Positions 17,680 through 26,144 of a stretch of 64,000 nucleotides of DNA are shown here, in pieces (position 1 is the stretch's first letter; each line of letters starts with the position of its first letter). The notes below the pieces were generated by a model. That model searched no databases, was not told the DNA's origin, and saw nothing but the letters and a program-made list of their open reading frames with translations. A program made the position numbers and the translations under genes. Where the stretch lies: NCBI RefSeq assembly GCF_001305595.1, contig NZ_CP012406.1:434001-498000 (forward strand), read 5' to 3'. This DNA comes from Azospirillum thiophilum (GTDB lineage Bacteria; Pseudomonadota; Alphaproteobacteria; Azospirillales; Azospirillaceae).

Positions 17680-18333
17680 ATGATCCGCGTCTTCGGATAC
17701 AACGAATTCCTGTTCCTGCTGAGCGCCGTGCAGTGGACGCTGCTGCTGTCGGCCATCGCCTTCGTCGGCGGCGGTATCGTCGGGCTGTTTGTGGCGCTCG
17801 GCCGCACCGCCGACGTCAAGCCGGCCCGCTGGCTGGCGACCGGCTACATCCAGATCTTTCAAGGTACGCCGCTGCTGATGCAGCTGTTCCTGGTGTTCTT
17901 CGGCGCCACCGTGCTGGGCATCGACATGAGCCCCTGGGTCGCCGCAGCGCTCGGCCTGACGCTGAACACCAGCGCCTTCCTCGGCGAAATCTGGCGCGGC
18001 TGCATCCAGTCGGTACCCAAGGGCCAGTGGGAGGCGGCATCGGCGCTCGGCCTGCGCTATCCCGGCCTGATGCGCTACGTCATCCTGCCTCAGGCGGTGA
18101 AGGTCGCGGTGCCGCCCACCGTCGGCTATCTGGTGCAGGTGATCAAGGGCACCTCGCTGGCCGCCATCATCGGCTTCGTCGAGCTGACCCGCGCCGGACA
18201 GATCGTCAACAACGCCACCTTCCAGCCCTTCCTGGTCTTCGGCGTCGTCGCCGCCATGTATTTCGCGCTGTGCTGGCCGCTGTCGCTGCTGAGTGCCCGG
18301 CTCGAAGCACGCTATGCCGCCCCGTCCCGCTGA
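17680..18333 (+). CDS. Polar amino-acid-type ABC transporter permease, second subunit
   Basis: A 217-residue partner permease with the EAA loop EAASALGLRYPGLMRYVILPQA in the last third. It pairs with the upstream permease to form the membrane channel. GAGGAGG lies ten bases before ATG 17680. Length and topology are normal for the HisQM type. Confidence 0.9.
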   Translation: MIRVFGYNEFLFLLSAVQWTLLLSAIAFVGGGIVGLFVALGRTADVKPARWLATGYIQIFQGTPLLMQLFLVFFGATVLGIDMSPWVAAALGLTLNTSAFLGEIWRGCIQSVPKGQWEAASALGLRYPGLMRYVILPQAVKVAVPPTVGYLVQVIKGTSLAAIIGFVELTRAGQIVNNATFQPFLVFGVVAAMYFALCWPLSLLSARLEARYAAPSR

Positions 18334-18379
18334 ACCAATCGACAAACCCAAGAAACACCCGATACACGGAGGAAACCCC

Positions 18380-19204
18380 ATGGCCTTCACCGCCACCCGC
18401 CGCCTGATCGTCGCCGGCGCCCTGACAACCGCCGCCGCCATTGCCGCTTTCGGCGGCCTTGCCGCGACGGCCCATGCCCAGAGCGTCGAAGACATCAAGG
18501 GCAAAGGCAAGCTGACCGTCGGCATGCTCGTCGACTTCCCGCCCTTCGGCATCACCAGCGCCGACGGCAAGCCCGACGGTTATGATGCCGACGTCGCCAA
18601 GCTGATGGCCAAGCACATGGGTGTGCCGGTGGAGATCGTGCCGGTGACCGGGCCGAACCGCATCCCCTACCTGCTGACCGGCAAGGTGGACGTGCTGGTC
18701 GCCTCGCTCGGCATCACGCCGGAACGGGCCAAGCAGGTCGCCTTCTCCGATCCCTATGCCGCCATCGAGATCGGACTGTTGGCGCCGCAGAAGTCGCCGG
18801 TCGCCAAGGCGGAGGACCTGTCGGGCAAGAGCGCCGGCGTCGCCCGGGCCAGCACCCAGGACCAGTCGCTGAGCGCGGTGGCACCGAAGGACGCCCGCAT
18901 CATGCGCTTCGACGACGATGCCAGCGCGGTGCAGGCCCTGCTGTCCGGCCAAGTCGACGCGCTGGGCGTCAGCAACGTGGTGGCGCAGCAGATCAAGGCG
19001 ATGGCGCCCCAGGCCAATTACGAGATGAAGTTCGTCCTGAAGAGCCAGGTGCAGGGCGTCGCCATGCGCCAGGGCCAGGACAAGCTGCTGGCCTGGGTCA
19101 ACGGCTTCCTCGACACCGTGAAGAAGAACGGCGAGTTGAACACCATCCACCAGAAGTGGCTGGGCACCGATCTGCCGGCGGCGGTCACTGCCGGCAAGTC
19201 CTGA
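18380..19204 (+). CDS. Periplasmic amino-acid-type solute-binding protein
   Basis: A 274-residue SBP_bac_3 protein. A signal peptide with cleavage near AHA-QS (residue 33) is followed by KLTVGMLVDFPPFG, the typical start of the first lobe. GYDADVAKLMAKHMG and the SDPYAAIEIGLL segment match family landmarks. It captures the ligand for the two preceding permeases. GGAGGAAA precedes ATG 18380. The ligand could be an amino acid or an opine-like compound; sequence alone does not decide. Confidence 0.9.
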   Translation: MAFTATRRLIVAGALTTAAAIAAFGGLAATAHAQSVEDIKGKGKLTVGMLVDFPPFGITSADGKPDGYDADVAKLMAKHMGVPVEIVPVTGPNRIPYLLTGKVDVLVASLGITPERAKQVAFSDPYAAIEIGLLAPQKSPVAKAEDLSGKSAGVARASTQDQSLSAVAPKDARIMRFDDDASAVQALLSGQVDALGVSNVVAQQIKAMAPQANYEMKFVLKSQVQGVAMRQGQDKLLAWVNGFLDTVKKNGELNTIHQKWLGTDLPAAVTAGKS

Positions 19205-19244
19205 TCTCGGGCAACCGCATTTTCCCCGGTGGAGGGTTGAGACC

Positions 19245-20009
19245 ATGGCAGTGGCGTCTGAGCCGATGAGCACGGATGTCGTCATCCGCATGGAAGGCGT
19301 CCAGAAATGGTACGATCAATTCCAGGTGCTGAAGGACATCGACCTGGAAGTCCGCCGGGGTGAGCGCATCGTCATCTGCGGCCCGTCCGGGTCGGGAAAA
19401 TCGACCCTGATCCGCTGCATCAACCAGCTGGAGCGACATCAGAAGGGCCGCATCACCGTCAACGGCGTCGAACTGGGGCCTCACCACCGCCAGCTCGACG
19501 CCGTGCGGCGGGAGGTCGGCATGGTGTTCCAGAGCTTCAACCTGTTCCCGCACCTGACGGTGCTGGAGAACTGCATGCTGGCGCCGCTGAAGGTGCGCGG
19601 CGTCGGCAAGGACGAGGCGAAAGCCACCGCCCTCAAGTATCTGGAGCGCGTCCGCATCCCCGAGCAGGCCGACAAGTATCCCGGCCAGCTGTCGGGCGGC
19701 CAGCAGCAGCGCGTCGCCATCGCTCGGTCGCTGTGCATGAACCCGAAGGTTATGCTGTTCGACGAGCCGACCTCGGCCCTCGACCCCGAGATGGTGAAGG
19801 AGGTGCTGGACACCATGATCGGCCTGGCGGAAGACGGGATGACCATGCTGTGCGTGACGCACGAGATGGGGTTCGCCAAATCGGTCGCCCACCGCGTGAT
19901 CTTCATGGACCGCGGCGAGATCGTCGAGCAGAACACGCCCGAGGAGTTCTTCACCGCCCCGAAGTCGGAGCGGACCCGGAGTTTCCTCGGTCAGATTCTG
20001 TCCCATTGA
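19245..20009 (+). CDS. ABC transporter ATP-binding protein (GlnQ/HisP type)
   Basis: A 254-residue ATPase. Walker A GPSGSGKST (about 46-54), signature LSGGQQQRVAIARS, Walker B VMLFDEPTSALDPE and the H-loop THEMGFAK are all intact. It powers uptake through the upstream permeases. It follows the binding protein by 40 bp and precedes the dehydrogenase by 32 bp. GGAGGG lies upstream of the start. Confidence 0.92.
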   Translation: MAVASEPMSTDVVIRMEGVQKWYDQFQVLKDIDLEVRRGERIVICGPSGSGKSTLIRCINQLERHQKGRITVNGVELGPHHRQLDAVRREVGMVFQSFNLFPHLTVLENCMLAPLKVRGVGKDEAKATALKYLERVRIPEQADKYPGQLSGGQQQRVAIARSLCMNPKVMLFDEPTSALDPEMVKEVLDTMIGLAEDGMTMLCVTHEMGFAKSVAHRVIFMDRGEIVEQNTPEEFFTAPKSERTRSFLGQILSH

Positions 20010-20041
20010 GGACCCTTCGCCTTATCTGAGGACCCATTGCG

Positions 20042-20980
20042 ATGAAGCCCGAAATCCTGCTGGTCGACCCCATGATGCCCGCCATCGAGCAGGCTCTGGA
20101 TGCGACCTACACCGTCCACCGCCTGTCCGCCGCTCCGGATCGCGACCGGCTGATCGCAGAGGTCGCCCCGCGGGTGCGGGCCGTCGTCACCGGTGGTGGG
20201 ACCGGCGTCAAGCCCGCGGTGGTCGATGCGCTGCCCAATCTCGGGATCGTCGCCATCAACGGCGTCGGCACCGACGCGGTCGACCTGGAGCATGCCCGCG
20301 GCCGCGGCGTGCGCGTCACCAACACGCCGGGCGTGCTGACCGACGACGTCGCCGATCTGGCCATGGGGCTGGTGATCGCCGCCTCCCGCCGCATGGCAGC
20401 GGGCGACCGTTTCGTCCGCGCTGGCCAATGGCCGAAGGGCAAGCTGTCGCTGGCCCGCAAGGTCACCGGCAAGCGGATGGGCATCCTGGGGCTGGGGCGC
20501 ATCGGTGAGGCCATCGCCAAGCGCGCCGAAGCCTTCGGCATGGGCATCGCCTACACCAACCGCAACCCGCGCAGCGATGTTGCCTACCGTTTCATCGCCT
20601 CGCCCGAGGATCTCGCGCGGGAAAGCGACATTCTGGTGGTTGCCGCGTCGGCCGGGCCGGCCTCGCGCAACATGGTCGGGCGCGCCATGCTCGACGCGCT
20701 TGGACCGGACGGCATCCTGGTCAACGTCGCCCGCGGCAGCGTGGTGGACGAGCCGGAGCTGCTGGCCGCCTTGACCGAGGGGCGGCTGGGCGGTGCCGGG
20801 CTGGACGTCTTCGCCGACGAGCCGAACGTGCCCGAAGGCTTCTTCGCGCTCGACAACGTCGTCCTCCAGCCGCACCAGGCCAGCGCCACGGTGGAAACGC
20901 GCACGGCGATGGGCCAGCTGGTGCTCGACAATCTGGAGGCCTTCTTCGCCGGCCGGCCGCTGCCGACCGCCGTGGTATAG
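20042..20980 (+). CDS. D-isomer-specific 2-hydroxyacid dehydrogenase
   Basis: A 312-residue NAD(P)-dependent dehydrogenase of the glyoxylate/hydroxypyruvate reductase type. The nucleotide loop GLGRIG (about 149-154), the catalytic Arg in NVARGSVVDE, Glu in the LDVFADEP segment and His in LQPHQASAT are present. It interconverts a 2-oxoacid and a D-2-hydroxyacid. Its place directly after an uptake ATPase suggests it acts on a product of the imported compound. Confidence 0.86.
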   Translation: MKPEILLVDPMMPAIEQALDATYTVHRLSAAPDRDRLIAEVAPRVRAVVTGGGTGVKPAVVDALPNLGIVAINGVGTDAVDLEHARGRGVRVTNTPGVLTDDVADLAMGLVIAASRRMAAGDRFVRAGQWPKGKLSLARKVTGKRMGILGLGRIGEAIAKRAEAFGMGIAYTNRNPRSDVAYRFIASPEDLARESDILVVAASAGPASRNMVGRAMLDALGPDGILVNVARGSVVDEPELLAALTEGRLGGAGLDVFADEPNVPEGFFALDNVVLQPHQASATVETRTAMGQLVLDNLEAFFAGRPLPTAVV

Positions 20981-20992
20981 GTCACTGCTCCC

Positions 20993-22057
20993 ATGGCCCT
21001 GCGATCGGACATTTCTTCCGCCGGAAGCGGCCGCATCACCCTGACGGAGGTCGCCGAGCATGCCGGGGTGTCGCGGTCGACCGTGTCGCTGGTGCTGCGG
21101 GGCAGCCCGTTGGTGGCGGCGGACACGCGTGAGCGTGTCCAGGCCGCAATGGCGGCGCTGGGCTACATCTACAACCGTGGCGCCGCAACCCTGCGCGCCG
21201 CCCGCACCCAGACCGTCGGGCTGCTGGTCTGCGAGCTGAACAATCCCTTCTATGCCGAGCTGACCGCCGGCATGGACGACGTGCTGGACACCGAAGGGTA
21301 CGTCGCCTTCATCGCCAACACCGCCGAGCAGCCCGACCGGCAGGACCGCTTCCTGCAACGGATGCGCGAGCACAATGTAGACGGCGTGATCCTCTGCCCC
21401 GCCGCCGGCACGCCGCCCGACCTGCCCGACCGGCTGGACCGATGGCGGTTGCCCTGCGTCCAGGCCCTGCGCTTCGTCTCCGCCGAAGGACACGACTATG
21501 CCGGGGTCGATTACGGGGTCGGAATGGAGACGGTCATCGACCATCTCGTCGCCTTGGGCCACCGGCGGATCGCCTTGGTCGGCGGCACCTTGGACCATTC
21601 CGCCTATGCGGGCCGGCATGCCGGCTTCACCGCGGCGCTGCGGCGCCACGGGCTGCCGGAAGGACCGGTCCTGCGCTGCCCGCTGACCCGGCGCGCGGGA
21701 GCGGATGCGGCGGAAGCCCTGCTCGATCGGCCGCAGCCTCCCACCGCCGCGCTGTGCTACAACGACGTGGTGGCGCTCGGCCTGATGCTGGGGCTGGAAG
21801 CGCGCGGCCTGCGGGCCGGGCGCGATCTGGCCGTGACCGGTTTCGACGACGTGCCGGAAGCGGCACTCAGCCGCCCGGGGCTGACGACCGTCGCCACGTC
21901 GGCAAGGCAGATCGGGCAGGAGGCCGCCCGCCTGCTGCTGCGCCGCATCGCCGATCCGCAGGGCCCGCCCGAGCGGATCATCCTGCCGAGCCGGCTGGTC
22001 GTCCGCGAGTCCTGCGGCGCCCTAACCCCTTCCCTCCACCACAGAGAATTGTCATGA
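20993..22057 (+). CDS. LacI-family transcriptional regulator
   Basis: A 354-residue regulator. The HTH (TLTEVAEHAGVSRSTVSLVLRG, about 15-36) and hinge (YIYNRGAATLRAARTQTVGLLV) are followed by a periplasmic-binding-protein-like effector domain. It is embedded in the operon 12 bp after the dehydrogenase, and its stop overlaps the hydratase start (ATGA), so it probably autoregulates the unit. The operator may lie in 16638-16991. Confidence 0.88.
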   Translation: MALRSDISSAGSGRITLTEVAEHAGVSRSTVSLVLRGSPLVAADTRERVQAAMAALGYIYNRGAATLRAARTQTVGLLVCELNNPFYAELTAGMDDVLDTEGYVAFIANTAEQPDRQDRFLQRMREHNVDGVILCPAAGTPPDLPDRLDRWRLPCVQALRFVSAEGHDYAGVDYGVGMETVIDHLVALGHRRIALVGGTLDHSAYAGRHAGFTAALRRHGLPEGPVLRCPLTRRAGADAAEALLDRPQPPTAALCYNDVVALGLMLGLEARGLRAGRDLAVTGFDDVPEAALSRPGLTTVATSARQIGQEAARLLLRRIADPQGPPERIILPSRLVVRESCGALTPSLHHRELS

Positions 22058-22791
22058 CCGATACCGTCGAGTCCCTGATCGCGGCGCGCGAGACCCGCCA
22101 GTGGCTGACCGGATTGACCACCCCTCCCGCCGACAAGGCGGAGGCCTATGCCGTCCAGGATGCCGTCGCCCGCCGTCTGGGGCCCGTCACCGCGTGGAAA
22201 GTCGGCGCCCCCGCCCCCGATGCCGAGCCCTTCCGCGCCCCGATCAACGCCGCCACCGTCTTCGACGGGGCCGACCGCCTGCCGGCCAAGCTCTTCCAGG
22301 TCATCGGTGTGGAGGCGGAGATCGCCTACCGCTTCGACCGCGACCTGCCGGCCCGTGAGCAGCCCTACACGCGCGAGGAGGTGCTGGACGCCGTCGCCTC
22401 CGTCCATCCGGCCTGGGAGATCGTCGACACCCGCTTCACCGGCTTCGGCAGCCAGGACGGGCTGAGCCACATGGCCGACCAGTTCAACCACGGCGCGCTG
22501 GTCGTCGGTCCCGCCATCGCCGACTGGCGTTCGCTCGACCCGCTGAAGGAATCGGTGACGCTGGAGGTGAATGGCGAGACCAAGGTGGAGACGGTCGGCG
22601 GCAACAGCGCCGGCGATCCGGTCCGGCTGCTGGTGTGGATGGCCAATGTCGGCGCCCGCAGCTTCGACGGCCTGCATGCCGGCGATGTGGTTACGACCGG
22701 CTCCTGTACCGGCACCGTCTTCGTCGAGCCGGGCAGCCGTTCGGTCGCACGCTACGGCACCATGGGCACCATCGAACTGACGGTGGACTGA
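22054..22791 (+). CDS. 2-oxopent-4-enoate hydratase / FAH-superfamily enzyme
   Basis: A 245-residue protein similar to 2-keto-4-pentenoate hydratases (MhpD family). The metal-binding VEAEIAYRFDRDLP pattern supplies the E-x-E acidic residues, and VTAWKVGAPAPDAEPF and GDVVTTGSCTG are typical. The reaction is hydration or decarboxylation of an enolic oxoacid. With the dehydrogenase it suggests a short oxoacid pathway downstream of the ABC importer. It is the last gene before a terminator-like hairpin. Confidence 0.82.
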   Translation: MTDTVESLIAARETRQWLTGLTTPPADKAEAYAVQDAVARRLGPVTAWKVGAPAPDAEPFRAPINAATVFDGADRLPAKLFQVIGVEAEIAYRFDRDLPAREQPYTREEVLDAVASVHPAWEIVDTRFTGFGSQDGLSHMADQFNHGALVVGPAIADWRSLDPLKESVTLEVNGETKVETVGGNSAGDPVRLLVWMANVGARSFDGLHAGDVVTTGSCTGTVFVEPGSRSVARYGTMGTIELTVD

Positions 22792-22801
22792 CCCTCCGGA
22801 A

Positions 22802-22832
22802 GGCCCGGGCCGGTCCCAGTCCGGCCCGGCCC
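22802..22832. terminator. GC-rich hairpin between convergent hydratase and soxR genes
   Basis: Perfect 9-bp arms CCGGGCCGG (22805-22813) and CCGGCCCGG (22821-22829) with a 7-nt loop, extended by flanking GGC/GCC. There is no long T run, so termination would be imperfect or bidirectional. The position between two 3' ends supports the call. Confidence 0.5.
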
Positions 22833-22850
22833 TCCATTTGGGGGCGGGCA

Positions 22851-23306
22851 TCAGGCCGGATCCAGCAGCCGCGGTCCGGCACCGCCGTCGCCCAGCTCAT
22901 CCCACGGATTGCGCAGCGGGCAGTCGCGGATCGACAGGCAGCCGCAGCCGATGCAGCCGTCCAGATTGTCGCGCAGCTTCGCCAGCTTGGTGATGCGGTC
23001 GTCCAGCTCAGCCCGCCAGCGCTCCGACATCCGTTGCCAGTCGGCGGTCGTCGGCGAACGGTCCTCCGGCAGGGCGGCGAGCGCATCGGCGATGGAGGCC
23101 AGCGAGATGCCGAGCCGCTGCGCCACCTTGACGACCGCCACCCGGCGCAGCACGTCGCGGGAGAAGCGGCGCTGGTTGCCGGGGTTGCGCCAGCTGCGGA
23201 TCAGGCCCTGCGCCTCGTAGAAATGGATGGTCGACACCGCGACGCCGGACCGGCGCGCCACCTCCCCCACCGTCAGCTCCTTGTCGTACTCCTCCGGCGA
23301 CAGCAT
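22851..23306 (-). CDS. soxR: Redox-sensitive MerR-family activator SoxR
   Basis: A 151-residue MerR regulator. The HTH is at 11-32 (VGEVARRSGVAVSTIHFYEAQG) and the dimerisation helix at about 85-117. The [2Fe-2S] ligands are Cys118, Cys121, Cys123 and Cys129 in CIGCGCLSIRDCPL, the same spacing as E. coli SoxR. Redox-cycling compounds oxidise the cluster and activate target promoters. A matching SoxR box lies upstream at 23364-23381, between this gene and the divergent HPP-CBS gene. ATG 23306 gives the usual length; the longer frame is unlikely. Confidence 0.92.
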   Translation of the reverse strand: MLSPEEYDKELTVGEVARRSGVAVSTIHFYEAQGLIRSWRNPGNQRRFSRDVLRRVAVVKVAQRLGISLASIADALAALPEDRSPTTADWQRMSERWRAELDDRITKLAKLRDNLDGCIGCGCLSIRDCPLRNPWDELGDGGAGPRLLDPA

Positions 23307-23359
23307 CCCAGCCCCTCCCCGTGCAACCCTCGGTCCCGTCAGTCTGGCGCCTTTTCCGC

Positions 23360-23390
23360 TTGACCTCAAGTTTTGTTGAGGTTTTAGCCT
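23360..23390 (+). promoter_or_regulatory. SoxR box within a promoter reading toward the HPP-CBS gene
   Basis: CCTCAAGTTTTGTTGAGG (23364-23381) matches the known SoxR site CCTCAAG-N4-CTTGAGG at nearly all positions. It sits between TTGACC (23360-23365) and a weak -10 TAGCCT (23385-23390) with a 19-bp spacer, the over-long spacing that SoxR corrects by DNA distortion. Orientation favours rightward transcription. Confidence 0.8.
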
Positions 23391-23451
23391 CGGCCACCTT
23401 CGGTGCCCGAGCGGGCGCTCCTCGGATGGATTGCAGGGGGGAATGGGCGGA

Positions 23452-24654
23452 ATGATCTTGGGAAAACTCGCGGCCTTGCGCCGGAACACGGCGGAACGGG
23501 CCAAGAGGTGGGGGGAATCCCTGTTCCGGCCGATCCTGCCCGGAGCCACCCTGCGCGACCGCATGATCGCCTGTTGCGGTGCGCTGTTGGGGATCGCGGC
23601 GACCGGCCTTCTCTGCCGCAACATGCTGACCTACATGAGCAGCGCGCCGGTGCTTGTGGCGCCGATGGGGGCGTCTGCCGTGCTGCTGTTCGCGGTGCCG
23701 GCCAGCCCGCTGGCGCAGCCCTGGTCGATCGTCGGCGGCAATACGCTCTCGGCGGTCGTCGGGGTGCTGGTCGCCAGCATCATCCCCGACCCGATGCTGG
23801 CCGGAGCCGCCGCCGTGGCGCTCGCCATCGCCACCATGTCGCTGACCCGCTGCCTTCACCCGCCGGGCGGCGCCGCCGCCCTGACCGCGGTGCTGGGCGG
23901 CCCGGCGGTGACCGAGATGGGCATCAAGTTCGCCTTCTTCCCGGTCGCGGTGAATTCGGTCCTGCTTCTCACCGCCGGACTGATGTTCCACCGGCTGTCC
24001 GGTCATCGCTATCCGCACAAGGCGGTCAACACCCACCGCACCGGCGATCCACCGCCGCAGCTGCGGCCCGGCATCACCCAGGGCGACGTCGACGACGCGT
24101 TGCGCACCCTGGCCGAGACGCTGGACGTGAGCCGCGAGGATCTGGGCGCCCTGCTGGTCAATGCCGAGCTGCACGCGCTGGAAAGGCTGCATGCCGACAT
24201 CACCTGCCGGGACGTCATGTCCCGCGACGTCGTCACGGTCACGCCGGACACCCATCCCCAGGTCGCCCGCGCCCGTCTGATCGAGCATGGATTCCGCACG
24301 CTGCCGGTGGTGGACCGGGAAAATGCGGTCGCCGGTATCGTCGGCCATGAACAGCTGTCGCACGGCGACCTCGGCCGCAACACCGCCCGTGTCGCCGCCG
24401 TCATGGTCCCGGCGACGGTGGAAGGGCCGGACACGCCGGTCTTCCGGTTGCTCGGCCGTCTGTCCGACGGACACACGCATGATGTGGTGATCGTCGACCA
24501 GAACCGCCGGCTGCTGGGGGTGGTCACCCAGACCGATCTTTTGGTTGTCCTGGCCCGTGCCGCCCTCGCCCTTGCGGTGCAGGATGGCGGGCCGGGAAAG
24601 GATGGCGGACTGCCCCGGGCCTATCTGCGCGATGTTTCGGTTGGACGGGCCTAG
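23452..24654 (+). CDS. HPP-family membrane protein with two CBS domains
   Basis: A 400-residue protein. The N-terminal half has four to five membrane helices including the family motif LHPPGGAAAL, and the C-terminal half has two CBS domains (VMSRDVVTVTPDT...; VMVPATVEGPDTPV...). HPP proteins occur in nitrite-transporting and other membrane proteins; CBS domains often bind adenosyl ligands. I chose ATG 23452, with GGGGGA about ten bases upstream; ATG 23443 is the alternative. Its promoter carries a SoxR box, so it may respond to redox stress. Confidence 0.82.
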   Translation: MILGKLAALRRNTAERAKRWGESLFRPILPGATLRDRMIACCGALLGIAATGLLCRNMLTYMSSAPVLVAPMGASAVLLFAVPASPLAQPWSIVGGNTLSAVVGVLVASIIPDPMLAGAAAVALAIATMSLTRCLHPPGGAAALTAVLGGPAVTEMGIKFAFFPVAVNSVLLLTAGLMFHRLSGHRYPHKAVNTHRTGDPPPQLRPGITQGDVDDALRTLAETLDVSREDLGALLVNAELHALERLHADITCRDVMSRDVVTVTPDTHPQVARARLIEHGFRTLPVVDRENAVAGIVGHEQLSHGDLGRNTARVAAVMVPATVEGPDTPVFRLLGRLSDGHTHDVVIVDQNRRLLGVVTQTDLLVVLARAALALAVQDGGPGKDGGLPRAYLRDVSVGRA

Positions 24655-24727
24655 CCGCGGCACGGGCTCCCCTCCCCTCGGTGCCCGGCGATCGGAGAGG
24701 CAATCGGAGGGAGGGCCGGAGGGGGAG

Positions 24728-24783
24728 TGGAACGTTTGAAACAGTATGAAACAGGTTTTTGGTCCTGTTTCACTGTTCCATTC
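24728..24783 (+). repeat. Dispersed ~55-bp TGAAAC hairpin repeat, copy 2
   Basis: TGGAACGTTTGAAAC, then TATGAAACAGG, a T-rich loop, CCTGTTTCACTGTTCCA. The outer TGGAAC/GTTCCA arms and the inner TGAAACAGG/CCTGTTTCA arms are perfect, so this copy is the best hairpin of the three. It lies downstream of both flanking genes at the edge of the replication region. Confidence 0.78.
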
Positions 24784-25010
24784 GCAGGGCCCGCCCCTAT
24801 CAGCCAGGGCATGCAGCAGACGCGAAAGCCAGGGTTCCCGCTGGAAATCGCCACAGGAACGACGGGTGTTGCAAGGTTGCAGCCGTCCGGTCATGTCCGG
24901 GTCCCTCGCCTGATCAGGAAAGCAATTATTCCTATCACAGATTACGGCGGTTGGCTAAGCCGGGAGGGAAGGACGATTGCAACGTCGCCCATACAGGGAG
25001 ACAGGCGCCT

Positions 25011-25094
25011 GAACTTTGGTGACGGCCAGCGCAGGCGGTGGAGGGTGTCACCAAAGTTCAGAAGGCGGAGGAGGACGGCGTCACCAAAGTTCAA
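25011..25094. repeat. Iteron cluster downstream of repA (3 copies)
   Basis: Three copies of GTCACCAAAGTTCA or its complement lie at 25011-25024 (minus), 25047-25060 and 25080-25094 (plus). They are identical in core to the iterons upstream of repA, so they probably bind RepA. Downstream iterons may serve in copy control by handcuffing. Confidence 0.85.
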
Positions 25095-25115
25095 ACGCTT
25101 TTCAAGCGATGCAGG

Positions 25116-26045
25116 TCAAGCGATCCGGGCCATCACCCGTTCGTTGATCGGTGGGCGCGAGGGATGGAGGATAAGCCCCTCCCCCGATTCCTCCACCCGG
25201 GCGTCCGGATAGGCGGCGAGCGCGTATTTCAGATTCGGGATGAACTTGGTCTTGAACTGCCGCACCAGGGCATAGCCGGCACCGAACTGGCCATGCAGGG
25301 CCGCCCAGGTGATGGGGGTCGGCTTGTCCAGCGAATGCAGGCGGTAGGCCAGCCAGATATAGACGTCGAGCGCCATCGACTTGCCGCTGATCGCCTTCAG
25401 CGCCTCTTCCGCCACTGGAACCGGGTGTTCGCGCAAAGCCTTGAAGAAGCTGTCGCTGAGCCGCACCGTGTCGGTGAAGAGGGTGCCCTGGCGGTCGTCG
25501 GGCCGCCGCAACTGGATGGCGTCGGCGACGATCGATTCCTTGCTCTGCCGCCGTCCGCCGTCGGCATCGGTGAAGAAGGTCAGATGGCAGGCGGAAAGCC
25601 TCGCGGCCTGATCCTCGACATCGCGATAGGCCTTGCCGCAGATCGGAATGTCCATCCGTTTCAGCCAGTCATGCATCGAGCCGCCAAGCTCGACCTCAGG
25701 ATTCCCGGTCTGGATGGCGCGGGTCTGGAGATAGAGCAGGATCATGCGGGCCCGGCTGCCATAGGGCACGCCGATTCGCCGGGTGACGCCGTTGCGGTCC
25801 TCGATCACGCCGGGCTGGATCACCAGCTTTACCTTGTGGCCCGGCCGTTCCCAATGCTGGTCGTCGGGAAGCTGGCGGTGAGGCAGTGCCGTCTGGCAGA
25901 ATCCGGCATAAGTGATGCCGAGCTTGCTGTTTTCCGCCGCCTGGACCGCTGCCGCGATGTCGATGAGCGGCCGTTCCTCGTCGGAGACGAGGGCAAGCGC
26001 GCCATCGCGTCCGTGGGTCTCGATCAAACGGTGAATGCTGCCCAT
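25116..26045 (-). CDS. repA: Plasmid/chromid replication initiator RepA
   Basis: A 309-residue initiator of the plasmid-encoded RepA (RPA) family found on alphaproteobacterial secondary replicons. Family landmarks include an IHRLIETHGR start, GITYAGFCQTALPHR, RRIGVPYGSRARMILLYLQT, GGSMHDWLKRMDIPICG and the winged-helix-like SMALDVYIWLAYRLHSL. It should bind the flanking iterons and open the origin. I chose ATG 26045 because GGAGG lies five bases upstream. An earlier ATG at 26108 lacks a ribosome site, and the frame start at 26189 would translate an iteron. Confidence 0.9.
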   Translation of the reverse strand: MGSIHRLIETHGRDGALALVSDEERPLIDIAAAVQAAENSKLGITYAGFCQTALPHRQLPDDQHWERPGHKVKLVIQPGVIEDRNGVTRRIGVPYGSRARMILLYLQTRAIQTGNPEVELGGSMHDWLKRMDIPICGKAYRDVEDQAARLSACHLTFFTDADGGRRQSKESIVADAIQLRRPDDRQGTLFTDTVRLSDSFFKALREHPVPVAEEALKAISGKSMALDVYIWLAYRLHSLDKPTPITWAALHGQFGAGYALVRQFKTKFIPNLKYALAAYPDARVEESGEGLILHPSRPPINERVMARIA

Positions 26046-26144
26046 GCTGACCTCCGGACTGCGAGCCCCTGACTGTGGGTTCTGTATGACGACCTTGTGA
26101 CCGATCATGTCGGATACAACACCCGGGATCGCGCCAAAGGCAAT

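Larger units (their letters stand above)
24655..25115. other. Non-coding region downstream of repA with hairpin repeat and iterons
   Basis: This 461-bp gap separates two convergent 3' ends. It holds the TGAAAC hairpin repeat (24728-24783), an A/T-richer stretch around 24920-24950 and three iterons (25011-25094). No coding sequence is supported; frames here are interrupted or have no ribosome site. Confidence 0.7.

Noticed and set aside
25038..26072. A 344-codon plus-strand frame opposite repA
   Set aside because: It reads through two iterons and the complement of conserved RepA sequence, and has no recognisable domain.
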